Shown piece after piece: positions 1 to 7,562 of a DNA stretch of 20,150 nucleotides; positions within the stretch are counted from its first letter, which is position 1, and every line of letters begins with the position of its first letter. Source of the stretch: a virus. The translations under genes were made by a program, and so were the position numbers. The DNA lies in the IMG/VR virus record IMGVR_UViG_3300033985_000038, positions 1-20,150 of that record; one strand, given 5' to 3'. The notes beneath the pieces were generated by a model that had not been told where the DNA came from, made no database searches, and saw only the letters and a program-made list of their open reading frames with translations.

Positions 1-239
1 ACGGTAAAGCAAAAGCTGATGCCCTGCTTCAACTATACAATAGAAAAACTCGTAATCTTACCATCAGTAATGCTTTTGGTGATGTCAGGGTTCGTGCTGG
101 CTGTTCCCTTCCTGTCAAGCTTAATTTAGGAGATATAAATGTTCAGAATTTCATGCTTGTTGAAAAGGTGCAACACATCTTCAAAAATGATGAACACATG
201 ATGAACTTGACATTAAGAGGGGGTGACTTCAGTGCCTAA
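1..239 (+). CDS. XkdQ-like tail/baseplate hub protein, C-terminal end (partial)
   Basis: The gene runs in from the left edge; 78 complete codons are visible (frame starting at base 3), ending in TAA at 237-239. The visible tail reads as a beta-rich domain with VRAGCSLPV, LNLGDINVQNFMLVEKV and a final NLTLRGGDFSA. This fits the C-terminus of XkdQ/YqbQ-type proteins, the hub next to the tail tube in PBSX-like contractile tails. The assignment rests partly on position: the next four genes are in the standard order XkdR-S-T-U. The next gene starts inside its last codons, so the two are translationally coupled. The family call from so short a piece is an inference. Confidence 0.65.
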   Translation, partial: GKAKADALLQLYNRKTRNLTISNAFGDVRVRAGCSLPVKLNLGDINVQNFMLVEKVQHIFKNDEHMMNLTLRGGDFSA

Positions 240-624
240 TCTAATTGAGATTATAAAGCAAGCTGCTATTGAAGCAGTTGCTACTTCAAACCCTTGTGCA
301 ATTATGTTCGGCACAGTCACCAGCATAAACCCATTAAAAATAAATGTAGAACAAAGATTGACATTGGATGCTTCACACTTAATTTTAACAAGCCTGGTAA
401 AAGATATTGAAGTTGATATGACATTAAACCATTCAACGGAAGAACATACCCATAAGCATACCATACCAGGCGATAGTTCAACATCTAATGAAACACATAA
501 ACATGATATTAAAGGAAAAAAGACCATAAAAGTTCATCTGGGGCTTAAAGTTGGTGAATCAGTTATGTTACTTCGGGTTCAGGGCGGGCAGAAATATATT
601 GTTTTAGATAGGGTGGTGATTTAA
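232..624 (+). CDS. DUF2577 / XkdR-like baseplate protein
   Basis: About 130 residues. It matches the DUF2577 (XkdR) family of small baseplate proteins in length, in place between XkdQ-like and XkdS-like genes, and in its pattern: an N-terminal helix (PNLIEIIKQAAIEAV), then beta strands such as FGTVTSINPLKINVEQRLTL, and a C-terminal VGESVMLLRVQGGQKYIVLDRV. A His-rich stretch (HSTEEHTHKHTIPGD, later ETHKHDIKGK) could bind metal. I prefer GTG at 232 because the AGAGGGGG ribosome site lies about 8 bases upstream. A GTG at 223 is too close to that site. The stop overlaps the next start (TAATG). Confidence 0.8.
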   Translation: MPNLIEIIKQAAIEAVATSNPCAIMFGTVTSINPLKINVEQRLTLDASHLILTSLVKDIEVDMTLNHSTEEHTHKHTIPGDSSTSNETHKHDIKGKKTIKVHLGLKVGESVMLLRVQGGQKYIVLDRVVI

Positions 625-1025
625 TGCTTCCAGCGGTAAATGATGATTTACAAAAGGACTTTGAAATTGAAGAAGAAACTTCGCATACTTACAAATTAGA
701 CTTGAATAATTCAACAATTGCTGGGTATGTTGATGACCTTGAAGCCATGAAACAAGCAATTTATTTAATTTTGAACATTGAAAGATATGAATATCTAATT
801 TATAGCTGGAATTATGGCATTGAATTAAATGACTTATATGGTCAACCAATACCCTTTGTTCTTCCTGAACTCAAAAGAAGAATTACTGAAGCATTGGTTC
901 AAGATTCAAGAATACTTGGAGTTGATAACTTTTCTTTTGAAACTAACAAGGGAAAAGTTCATGCAACTTTCACTGTTCACACCATATTTGGTGATGTTGA
1001 AGCAGAAAGGGTGGTGACAATTTAA
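624..1025 (+). CDS. DUF2634 / XkdS-like (gp25-like) baseplate wedge protein
   Basis: 133 residues, ATG overlapping the previous stop. The sequence shows the DUF2634/gp25 pattern: an N-terminal acidic segment, TYKLDL, then VDDLEAMKQAIYLILNIERY and the WNYGIELNDLYGQ segment, followed by a helix (LKRRITEALVQDSRILGVDNF) and a beta hairpin. Proteins of this family are small wedge components that initiate or anchor the sheath on the baseplate, which implies a contractile tail. It lies one base before the baseplate J gene. Confidence 0.82.
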   Translation: MLPAVNDDLQKDFEIEEETSHTYKLDLNNSTIAGYVDDLEAMKQAIYLILNIERYEYLIYSWNYGIELNDLYGQPIPFVLPELKRRITEALVQDSRILGVDNFSFETNKGKVHATFTVHTIFGDVEAERVVTI

Positions 1026-1026
1026 T

Positions 1027-2085
1027 ATGTTTGAACACATGACTTATGAAGTTATACTTCAAAGGATGCTTGACAGGGTTCCACAAAATTTAGATAAACG
1101 GGAAGCATCTATAATTTATAATGCACTTGCCCCTGCTGCTGTTGAATTACAGAATATGTATATTGAATTTGATTGGATATTAAATCAATCATTTGCAGAT
1201 ACAGCACAAAGGGAATATCTAATCAAACGGTGTGCAGAAAGGGGAATTTTCCCTGAAGAAGCAACAAAAGCAATCCTGGAAGGACATTTTAATATTGATA
1301 TTCCCATTGGTTCAAGATTTTCCCTTGATAATCTAAATTACAGGGCTATTGCAAAGATTTCAGATGGTGTTTTTCAAATGGAATGTGAAACCCCTGGTGA
1401 AATCGGAAATCAAAAACTTGGAACTCTTATTCCAATTGATTACATTGATGGTTTGACCACTGCTGAATTGACTGCTGTTCTAATACCAGGTGAAGATGAA
1501 GAAGATACTGAAGTTTTAAGGCAAAGATATTTTAATTCATTTGAAACTAATCCTTATGGTGGTAATAAACAAGACTATATTCAAAAAACCAATGCCATCC
1601 CTGGGGTTGGTTCAACTAAAGTTACACCAGTTTGGAATGGTGGTGGAACAGTTCTTATTACCATACTGGATGCCAATTTTAGTAAAGCATCTAATGTTTT
1701 AATTGACACTGTTCAAGATATACTTGACCCTGCTGGAAATCCAGGTAAAGGTGATGGAATTGCCCCAATTGGTCATGTTGTAACAGTAAGTACAGCAGAT
1801 GAAGTGATAGTAAACATATCAACAACAGTTACATTGGATACGGGTTATAACTGGTCAATGGTTGAAGCTGATGTAATTGCAGTTATTGATGAATATTTGC
1901 TGGAAATCAGAAAAGAATGGGCAAACAATTCATTAAATATTGTAAGGATTGCCCAAATTGACACAAGAATATTAACTATTGATGGAATTATTGATATTAC
2001 AGGAACCAAAATAAATGGGGTTGCTGAAAACTTAAACCTTGGAGAATATGAAATTCCTGTATTAGGAACGGTGGTGAATGTATGA
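1027..2085 (+). CDS. Baseplate J-like / XkdT wedge protein
   Basis: 352 residues, the usual size for XkdT/baseplate J proteins. Visible hallmarks are the N-terminal YEVILQRMLDRVP and KREASIIYNALAPAAVEL segments, LIKRCAERGI, and the central VLRQRYFNSFETNPYGGNKQDYIQ followed by IPGVGSTKVTPVWNGGGTV, where the NPYGGN-type motif is characteristic of this family. It forms the baseplate wedge around the hub. ATG 1027 directly follows the previous gene, and the stop (TGA 2083-2085) overlaps the next ATG as ATGA. Confidence 0.92.
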   Translation: MFEHMTYEVILQRMLDRVPQNLDKREASIIYNALAPAAVELQNMYIEFDWILNQSFADTAQREYLIKRCAERGIFPEEATKAILEGHFNIDIPIGSRFSLDNLNYRAIAKISDGVFQMECETPGEIGNQKLGTLIPIDYIDGLTTAELTAVLIPGEDEEDTEVLRQRYFNSFETNPYGGNKQDYIQKTNAIPGVGSTKVTPVWNGGGTVLITILDANFSKASNVLIDTVQDILDPAGNPGKGDGIAPIGHVVTVSTADEVIVNISTTVTLDTGYNWSMVEADVIAVIDEYLLEIRKEWANNSLNIVRIAQIDTRILTIDGIIDITGTKINGVAENLNLGEYEIPVLGTVVNV

Positions 2086-2792
2086 AAAGGGATGCAAATT
2101 TAATTTCATATCTTCCCCCCGTTCTTCAAAAAGTTAGAGAATATCAAGCCATTACCAATGCTGAAAACCCTGAATTTCAACAAGTGTTTGATACTTCAGA
2201 AAAAGTTTTAGGTAATTTATTTATTCATGATGCTGATGAAGCTGGAATTGCAAGATATGAAAAAATACTTGGAATAAAGCCTTCGGCAGATGACACCCTA
2301 CAATCAAGAATATTCAGGGTAATTGCAAGGTGGAATGATAGAATTCCTTATACCTGGAATTCTTTATTAAAAAAGCTTGATGTTCTATGTGGTGAAGGAA
2401 ATTACACCATTATTTTAAGAAATGATGAATATACCATTGACCTAACAACTCACATGGGAATTTACGGTGGATTAAATGAACTTTATAACCTGCTGGATAA
2501 GATGATTCCATGTAACTTGATTATAAATGCTGAAAATATTTTATTTGCCCAAAAAGAAACAGCATTGCATCTTGGAAGTGCAACCATTTGTGGTTTGCAT
2601 TATATTCTTACTTCAAATATAGATGAAGATTATGAACTAAAATCTAAAGCAACCCTTGCTTCAGGAATTGTAGATGGTATTCACTACATGTTAACTTCAA
2701 ACATTGATGAAAATTATCAAGTTTCTTCAGATGCAAAATTAGGTTCAACAATTACTGGTGGAACGGTTTATTCATTAAAAAGTGTAGATTAA
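2082..2792 (+). CDS. XkdU / YmfQ-like (DUF2313) tail protein
   Basis: 236 residues. The first 150 or so fit the YmfQ/XkdU (DUF2313) family: MKRDANLISYLPPVLQKVREYQ, then ARYEKILGI, DDTLQSRIFRVIARWNDRIPYTWNSLLKKLDVLCG. It links the baseplate to the tail fibre. The C-terminus carries two similar segments of about 35 residues (GSATICGLHYILTSNIDEDYEL and SGIVDGIHYMLTSNIDENYQV, with a third partial GSTITGGTVYSL). These look like a short repeat used to attach the fibre that follows. The start overlaps the previous stop. Confidence 0.82.
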   Translation: MKRDANLISYLPPVLQKVREYQAITNAENPEFQQVFDTSEKVLGNLFIHDADEAGIARYEKILGIKPSADDTLQSRIFRVIARWNDRIPYTWNSLLKKLDVLCGEGNYTIILRNDEYTIDLTTHMGIYGGLNELYNLLDKMIPCNLIINAENILFAQKETALHLGSATICGLHYILTSNIDEDYELKSKATLASGIVDGIHYMLTSNIDENYQVSSDAKLGSTITGGTVYSLKSVD

Positions 2793-2812
2793 AGAAAGGT
2801 GGTTAATGAACA

Positions 2813-4828
2813 ATGGCAAGTTTTAATAACACAATTATCACAAAGAAAGGTCATGCTTTAATAGCAAAAATAGTTGCCGGAACAGCAACACCAAACTTTA
2901 CAAAAATCAGAACTTCAGATTATCAATACCCAAGTGGAACTAATTTTGAAGAACTAACCAGTCTTTCAAGTATAAAACAGACAACGGATGTTGCTAATGT
3001 AACAAAAGTTTCCCCTGCTAAAATTAGAGTAAGTGGGGTTTTCACAAATGCTGCCTTGGAAGCAGGTTATTATGTTAGAAATATTGGACTTTATGCAGTT
3101 GACCCACAGGAAGGGGAAATTCTTTATTCAATAACCACTGCAATTGAAGCGGATTGGATGCCCCCACAAGGTGGAATATCAGCTTCCAGTATTTTGGTTG
3201 ACATTGAAACAGTTGTTGGTAATGCTGACAATGTGAATATTACAGTCAATCCAAATGCAACTGCAACTGTTGAAATGGTCAATAATTTAGTTGCTGAAAT
3301 AGCTGATGTTAAAGGGTTCATTGGTTATACTGAAAATGATATTGTTGGTGTTGAAGTGGATTTTAAGAATAAAAAGTTTACAAGGCTTGCTAGTGCAGTA
3401 AATAAAACTCCTGGTGCTGATTTTGACAGCATTAAAGCTTTTGGCGGTAGAAGAAGATGTAACCTTGCTGATGATGGAACAGTAAAAGCTTATTATGGTG
3501 AACCAGGATATATTGAAAATGGTTCAAATGGTCAAGTAATGGTTGAACAACCAAAATTTTATTACAAGGTTGTTCCTTTAGAAATTGAACCTATTGCTGA
3601 TTATGCTGAAGTAAATACCTTTAAAATAACAGCAGGATGTAGCACCAGCGGTGATTTAACAATAACTCTTAATGGTGTTAATTTTACGGTTGCTGTTACA
3701 GCAGGTGATGATATAAATACTGTTGCGTCTAAAATAAGAAGTGCAACTTTTAATGGCTGGACAACAAGCGGAAGCGGTGACAGTGTAATATTTACCTGCA
3801 ATGAAACAGGTGTAAAAACAACCGGAACATTTAATGGCGGTTCAACTGGTGTTACTGCGATAGTGACAAAAACTGTTGCTGGTGGAAAAAGCAAAGGTTA
3901 CCACATGAGAAAAGCGAGATATTATATTTCTGATACACCAAAGGTTGGCTTTAAGGTTCATCCTGCTTTTGTTAGAAATGGGGTTGAAGTTGATAAGATT
4001 TATTTATCAGCATATGAAGGCAGTATTTATGATGAATCGGCAGGAACCTATTTATTAGCTGATGAACAAATTGCTGATTTTAATGCAGATAAGCTTTCTT
4101 CAATTGCTTATGCTAAACCAGCAAGCGGATTAACTCAAAACCTTACAAGGGCAAATACAAGAAAGCTTGCTAATAACAGGGGAACTGGATGGCAAATTTC
4201 TGATGTTTTATCTGCCGCTGTAACCCAATTACTTTTCATTATTGAATATGCTTCATTTAATATGCAATCAAATATAGGTTTAGGTGTTGTAAGCAAAACT
4301 GATGACGGTTCAACCAATATGAGTGAACTTACAGGTGCAACAACCAACCTTGGAAATGCTTCAGGAATGGCTGCTGGAACAAATGGATTGGTTTCCGTCA
4401 CATATCGTGGTGAAGAAAACTTTTGGGGCAATATTTGGTATTGGGTTGACGGATTAAATATTGAAATTGGTGGCGGTGTTCATGATGCCTGGTATACTGA
4501 TTATGGTTTTACGGATAATATTAAGACTTCACCATATAAAAATACCGGGTTTACATTAGCAAAAAGAAACGGTTATGTTTCAGCAATCGGTTGGTCAGAA
4601 ACATGTGATTTCTTATTCTTACCAACAAAAACCCTTGGTGATTCAAGTTTGCCTATTGGTGATTATTTTTATCAAGACCATGCTTCATCCGGCTGGCGGG
4701 TTTCTCGGTTGGGCGGTCCGTGGAGTGGTGGTTCTAATGCGGGCGGTTTCTTTTGGAGTGTGAATAGTTCGTCGGCTGCTCGTTATCGTTACGTCGGCGG
4801 GCGGCTGCTGTATGTACCCCAAAGCTAA
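2813..4828 (+). CDS. Tail fibre with DGR-diversified C-type-lectin-like C-terminus
   Basis: 671 residues, ATG 2813 behind an AAAGGTGG site. Residues 1 to about 155 resemble the N-terminal attachment domain of phage tail-collar fibres (NNTIITKKGHALIAKI, ... AGYYVRNIGLYAVDP). Residues about 268-360 are a separate Thr/Gly/Ser-rich domain (SGDLTITLNGVNFTVAVTAG, ASKIRSATFNGWTTSG) that looks like an inserted beta-sandwich module. The last third (FWGNIWYWVDGLN, GWSETCDFLFLP, GDYFYQD, then NAGGFFWSVN) fits the formylglycine-enzyme/C-type-lectin fold typical of DGR target proteins. Residues about 629-668 are the variable region. It probably binds the host receptor. The VR-TR pairing proves the DGR role; the exact receptor role is inferred. 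Confidence 0.93.
   Translation: MASFNNTIITKKGHALIAKIVAGTATPNFTKIRTSDYQYPSGTNFEELTSLSSIKQTTDVANVTKVSPAKIRVSGVFTNAALEAGYYVRNIGLYAVDPQEGEILYSITTAIEADWMPPQGGISASSILVDIETVVGNADNVNITVNPNATATVEMVNNLVAEIADVKGFIGYTENDIVGVEVDFKNKKFTRLASAVNKTPGADFDSIKAFGGRRRCNLADDGTVKAYYGEPGYIENGSNGQVMVEQPKFYYKVVPLEIEPIADYAEVNTFKITAGCSTSGDLTITLNGVNFTVAVTAGDDINTVASKIRSATFNGWTTSGSGDSVIFTCNETGVKTTGTFNGGSTGVTAIVTKTVAGGKSKGYHMRKARYYISDTPKVGFKVHPAFVRNGVEVDKIYLSAYEGSIYDESAGTYLLADEQIADFNADKLSSIAYAKPASGLTQNLTRANTRKLANNRGTGWQISDVLSAAVTQLLFIIEYASFNMQSNIGLGVVSKTDDGSTNMSELTGATTNLGNASGMAAGTNGLVSVTYRGEENFWGNIWYWVDGLNIEIGGGVHDAWYTDYGFTDNIKTSPYKNTGFTLAKRNGYVSAIGWSETCDFLFLPTKTLGDSSLPIGDYFYQDHASSGWRVSRLGGPWSGGSNAGGFFWSVNSSSAARYRYVGGRLLYVPQS
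4697..4814 (+). repeat. DGR variable region (VR)
   Basis: 118 bp in the 3' end of the fibre gene that align without gaps to the template at 4886-5003. There are 27 mismatches and all fall at template adenines: by my hand count 21 A to G, 4 A to T and 2 A to C. No template C, G or T is changed. Homology stops abruptly at base 4814, 14 bases before the end of the gene. Confidence 0.95.
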
Positions 4829-4850
4829 TTGACAATTTATGGAATATTAT

Positions 4851-5041
4851 GGGCAAGTAAAAAGAATATTTTTTTTTACTTATTTCAGGTTTCTCAATTA
4901 GGCAGTCAATGGAATAATGGTTCTAATGCAGGCAGTTTCTATTGGAATGTGAATAATTCGTCAGCTAATCGTAATCGTAACATCAGCAGGCAGCTACTAA
5001 ATGCACTTAAAATAAATTTATATTGTGCTTTTTACTTGCCC
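4851..5041 (+). ncRNA. Putative DGR template RNA core bracketed by a 14-bp inverted repeat
   Basis: GGGCAAGTAAAAAG at 4851-4864 is the perfect reverse complement of CTTTTTACTTGCCC at 5028-5041, so the RNA spanning the TR can close into one long stem with the whole template in its loop. The small hairpin TGCC-TCTT-GGCA follows at 5042-5053. DGR template RNAs are known to need structured sequence around the TR for priming and RT binding. That this stem plays that role is inferred, and the transcript ends are unknown. Confidence 0.55.
4886..5003 (+). repeat. DGR template repeat (TR)
   Basis: 118 bp non-coding donor copy between the fibre gene and the reverse transcriptase. It has about 37 adenines, many in AAT/AAC codon positions of the target frame (for example GGAATAATGG and CGTAATCGTAAC). 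Mutating those adenines yields the widest residue choice without making a stop. An open frame crosses it but is not a gene. The TR lies inside a larger potential stem-loop (see the flanking inverted repeat). Confidence 0.95.
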
Positions 5042-5086
5042 TGCCTCTTGGCAAAACATAGAAATAAAACTAATCCTGTATTGGTA

Positions 5087-5116
5087 GGTTTATTGAAAAT
5101 TAATATTCAATAAACC
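5087..5116 (+). other. 11-bp hairpin between TR and reverse transcriptase gene
   Basis: GGTTTATTGAA (5087-5097) and TTCAATAAACC (5106-5116) form a perfect 11-bp stem with an 8-base loop. It lies about 45 bases before the RT start. It lacks a proper T-run, so it is a poor terminator. It may be part of the template RNA or may set the RT translation level. Confidence 0.5.
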
Positions 5117-5162
5117 GTTTGAAGATTCGGGAATAGTGCATACAACAATTGGTGGGAAGTCT

Positions 5163-6263
5163 ATGAAAAGATACGGTAATTTATATACTAAAATTTATGA
5201 CATGGAAAATCTAAAGCTTGCACATAAAAATGCAAGAAAAGGAAAGGGGTGGTATAAAGAAGTTAAACTTGTCAATGCAAATGAAGAATATTACTTAAAG
5301 AAGCTTCAGGAATCACTAGTAAATAAGACTTATCAAACTTCTGAATACGAAACCTTTCTGAAGAAAGACGGTGAAAAAGAACGGGAAATTTATAAATTAC
5401 CTTATTTTCCTGATAGAATTTGCCAATGGGCAATTATGCAGGTCATAGAACCCATTTTAATAAATAATTTTACTAAAGACACCTATTCAGCTATTCCAGG
5501 AAGGGGTATTCATCAAGTTGTTAAGCGGATAAGGGGTTATTATAAAGAAATAGATGGAAAACAAGTATATGTTCCAGGTATTTTTATGAAAGACCCTTAT
5601 GGAACCCAATACACTTTGAAATTTGATATTAAAAAGTATTATCCAAATATTGACCATGACATTTTGAAAGCCAAATACAGAAGGATTTTTAAGGATGATG
5701 ACCTTCTTTGGCTACTTGATGAAATTATTGATTCAACCCCTGGTGGTGTGGGAATTCCTATTGGAAATTATCTTTCACAATATAGCGGAAACTTTTATCT
5801 TTCATCCTTTGACCATTGGATTAAAGAAGTTAAAAAGGTTAAGTATTACTTCAGATATATGGATGACATTGTAATATTCGGAAGCAATAAAGAAGAACTG
5901 CACAAATTAAGACTTGATATTGAAGAATATTTAAGGGATGAATTAAAGCTTAAAATCAAGGAAAATTGGCAAGTATTTCCCACATTTATTAGGGGTGTTG
6001 ATTTTGTTGGATATAGATTTTTCTTTGATTATACTTTATTGAGAAAATCAACTTGTAAGAACTTCAAGAAAAAGATGAACAAGATTAAAAAGAAATGCTT
6101 CAGCGGTGGACAAATGAATTATTCTGAATGGTGTTCAATCAATTCTTATAAAGGTTGGTTAATGTGGTGTGATAGTTACAGGTTAAGTAAGAAATACATT
6201 GAACCAATCCAACCTTTTGCTGATGAATACTATGAAAAATATGTTAAAAGAAAGGTGGATTAA
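5163..6263 (+). CDS. DGR reverse transcriptase
   Basis: 366 residues from ATG 5163, chosen because GGTGGGA (5151-5157) sits 5 bases upstream; an in-frame GTG at 5136 has no good site. RT motifs are in order: LKFDIKKYYPNID near residue 155 (catalytic Asp), IPIGNYLSQ near 198-206, and FRYMDDIVIFGS with the YMDD catalytic pair at 232-235. The IGN..SQ form of motif 4, in place of QG...SP, is the signature of DGR reverse transcriptases. It copies the template RNA with adenine-specific errors, and the cDNA replaces the VR. No maturase or endonuclease domain is seen. It sits inside the tail operon, between fibre and small tail genes. Confidence 0.95.
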   Translation: MKRYGNLYTKIYDMENLKLAHKNARKGKGWYKEVKLVNANEEYYLKKLQESLVNKTYQTSEYETFLKKDGEKEREIYKLPYFPDRICQWAIMQVIEPILINNFTKDTYSAIPGRGIHQVVKRIRGYYKEIDGKQVYVPGIFMKDPYGTQYTLKFDIKKYYPNIDHDILKAKYRRIFKDDDLLWLLDEIIDSTPGGVGIPIGNYLSQYSGNFYLSSFDHWIKEVKKVKYYFRYMDDIVIFGSNKEELHKLRLDIEEYLRDELKLKIKENWQVFPTFIRGVDFVGYRFFFDYTLLRKSTCKNFKKKMNKIKKKCFSGGQMNYSEWCSINSYKGWLMWCDSYRLSKKYIEPIQPFADEYYEKYVKRKVD

Positions 6264-6264
6264 A

Positions 6265-6522
6265 ATGAAGGATTATGGAAGGGTAAGAAGCACAATAAGC
6301 CCAAAACCCATGATTATTGATGAATTCAGTGTATGGATTTATAAAAACATCACTGAAGTCAGTGAAAATGTTGGTGAAGAAAATGAATTCATTGGTTATG
6401 AATATGACATGATTCAGTATGAAAAAGATGAATATATTGAATTACTGTCAGAACAGAATGAAACATTTTTAGAAACCCTGGACACTTTTATGTCAGAAAT
6501 GATTCCATCTTTAATGATGTAG
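6265..6522 (+). CDS. Small acidic phage tail-region protein
   Basis: 85 residues from ATG 6265, with AAAGGTGG about 6 bases upstream inside the end of the RT gene. An earlier in-frame ATG (6199) lies within the RT coding sequence and has no site. The sequence starts MKDYGRVRSTISPKPMIIDE and has FSVWIYKNI, IGYEYDMIQYEKDEYIELL and a C-terminal helix. I recall similar proteins beside XkdX-like genes in clostridial phages, with no known function. It does not look like the helical-bundle Avd accessory protein of DGRs, being shorter and mostly strand-like at the start. Confidence 0.75.
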   Translation: MKDYGRVRSTISPKPMIIDEFSVWIYKNITEVSENVGEENEFIGYEYDMIQYEKDEYIELLSEQNETFLETLDTFMSEMIPSLMM

Positions 6523-6538
6523 AAAGGGGGATGTTCCA

Positions 6539-6712
6539 ATGAGTAGATTTATTGCAACGGTAATTGAAAGGGCAGCAGATGTTTCACTTGAAAAAGGTCA
6601 AGAAAAATATAGGGCTTACTTCATGAAAACTTCATTATACACACCATATAAAGCGGATGCAGATGCCCTGCTGACAGCAGAAGGCTATGCAGATGTGATT
6701 GTTTCTGAATAA
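6539..6712 (+). CDS. XkdX-like small phage protein
   Basis: 57 residues: starts MSRFIATVIERAADVSLEKG, then QEKYRAYFMKTSLYTPYKAD, and ends in LLTAEGYADVIVSE. AGAAAGGGGG (6521-6530) stands 8 bases before ATG 6539. Small XkdX-like proteins of about 50-60 residues are regular members of this tail segment, just before the lysis cassette. The role is unknown. The family call is from memory and from position. Confidence 0.72.
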   Translation: MSRFIATVIERAADVSLEKGQEKYRAYFMKTSLYTPYKADADALLTAEGYADVIVSE

Positions 6713-6737
6713 CTAATACATTTATACACCTAAAAGA

Positions 6738-6786
6738 TAAACCCCCTTTAGAAGTCAAATTTGGGCTTCTGAAGGGGTTCATTTTT
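6738..6786 (+). terminator. Rho-independent terminator after the tail operon
   Basis: AACCCCCTTTAGAAG pairs with CTTCTGAAGGGGTT, with one bulged base, a short loop around 6757-6763 and a T-run at 6782-6786. It separates the tail/DGR genes from the lysis genes. Confidence 0.8.
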
Positions 6787-6808
6787 GTTATGAAAGGAAG
6801 TGGTGTGT

Positions 6809-7120
6809 TTGACAATTGAAGTAGCACTATTAATTTCAGGTGTGTCAGTAGCCTTTGGTATCTTTGCTGGTATTTCAAATTTAAGAAGAAACCAAAAACT
6901 TGATGATAAAAAAGATGCTACTGAAATGACCACAGTCATTGTTAAACTTGAAAACATTGGCATTGGAATCAGTGAAATAAAAAATGAAATGACCAATGTT
7001 AAAAATGATATAAAGGAATCCAGGGAAAGACTTATCAAAGTTGAAGAATCAGCAAAACAAGCCCACAAAAGAATTGACACACTTGAAAAGTATAAACGGG
7101 GCGGTGATTTGAGTGAATAA
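6809..7120 (+). CDS. XhlA-like membrane-anchored coiled-coil protein
   Basis: About 103 residues. One N-terminal membrane helix (EVALLISGVSVAFGIFAGI) is followed by a charged coiled coil (TVIVKLENIGIGISEIKNEM to SRERLIKVEESAKQAHKRID). This is the layout of haemolysin XhlA-like phage proteins found with holin and amidase in PBSX-type lysis cassettes. I choose TTG 6809 because AAAGGAAG (6793-6800) is 8 bases upstream. GTG at 6800 or 6803 would sit on the ribosome site itself. It overlaps the next gene. Confidence 0.75.
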   Translation: MTIEVALLISGVSVAFGIFAGISNLRRNQKLDDKKDATEMTTVIVKLENIGIGISEIKNEMTNVKNDIKESRERLIKVEESAKQAHKRIDTLEKYKRGGDLSE

Positions 7121-7346
7121 AAGAACCAGGAGAAAGAAAAACAGGTTTTCCAAGTTCATTGTAACAGTGGTAATTCTCTTAAACATTCTTTTCACTGCTG
7201 CGGTTTTATATGTGTTTTTACAAACTGGAAGTGAACCAATGACATTGATTGGGTGCTGGTTTGCTTTCACAACGGGTGAATTATGGATGCTTTCAAGTAT
7301 TAAAAAATCAAAAGTTAAAAAGGAAGGTGAAAACAGTGAAAATTAA
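7113..7346 (+). CDS. Small two-helix membrane protein of the lysis cassette
   Basis: 77 residues from GTG 7113, overlapping the previous stop by 8 bases, with GGGGCGGTG about 8 bases upstream. The basic N-terminus (NKRTRRKKNRFSK) is followed by two hydrophobic spans (FIVTVVILLNILFTAAVLYVF and MTLIGCWFAFTTGELWMLSS) and a basic Lys-rich tail. Its place between an XhlA-like gene and a holin suggests a role in lysis timing or membrane lesions, such as an antiholin. That is inference; the family is not recognised. Confidence 0.65.
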   Translation: MNKRTRRKKNRFSKFIVTVVILLNILFTAAVLYVFLQTGSEPMTLIGCWFAFTTGELWMLSSIKKSKVKKEGENSEN

Positions 7347-7560
7347 CTGGAAACAAAAGTTGACAAGTAGAAAGTTTTGGGCAGCAGTTACAGGCTTTGT
7401 TACTGCAATAATGGTTGCTTTTGGGGCTAATGACTTGACCATTGAACAAGTGGCATCAGTCATTTCTGCAAGTGCAGTTTTAATTGCCTACATCATAGGT
7501 GAAGGAATGGTTGATGCTGCAAGGGCTGGTTCACAATTAAATGAAAAGGAAGGTGAATAA
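7336..7560 (+). CDS. Phage holin (Dp-1-like)
   Basis: 74 residues from GTG 7336, with AGGAAGGTG 6 bases upstream. Longer in-frame forms start inside the previous gene without a site. The N-terminus KINWKQKLTSRKFWAAVTGF, two hydrophobic stretches (FWAAVTGFVTAIMVAFG and VASVISASAVLIAYIIG) and the ending GEGMVDAARA fit small class II holins of the Dp-1 type. It should make the inner-membrane lesion that lets the amidase reach peptidoglycan. It overlaps the preceding gene by 11 bases and precedes the amidase by 2. Confidence 0.82.
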   Translation: MKINWKQKLTSRKFWAAVTGFVTAIMVAFGANDLTIEQVASVISASAVLIAYIIGEGMVDAARAGSQLNEKEGE

Positions 7561-7562
7561 TT

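Noticed and set aside
3124-4431. Long reverse-strand frames inside the fibre gene
   Set aside because: They are hydrophobic shadows of a well-supported forward gene with no ribosome sites.
4829-4850. TTGACA at 4829-4834 as the -35 of a TR promoter
   Set aside because: The only -10-like word (TATTAT 4845-4850) is 10 bases away and nothing fits at 16-18 bases.
4829-5113. Open frame of 94 codons across the TR, similar to the fibre end
   Set aside because: It starts at TTG directly after the fibre stop with no ribosome site, and its similarity is just the TR copy of the VR. It is the DGR template, not a gene.
6265-6522. The 85-residue gene after the RT as an Avd accessory protein
   Set aside because: It is too short and not a helical bundle by eye; it resembles a common small tail-region protein.
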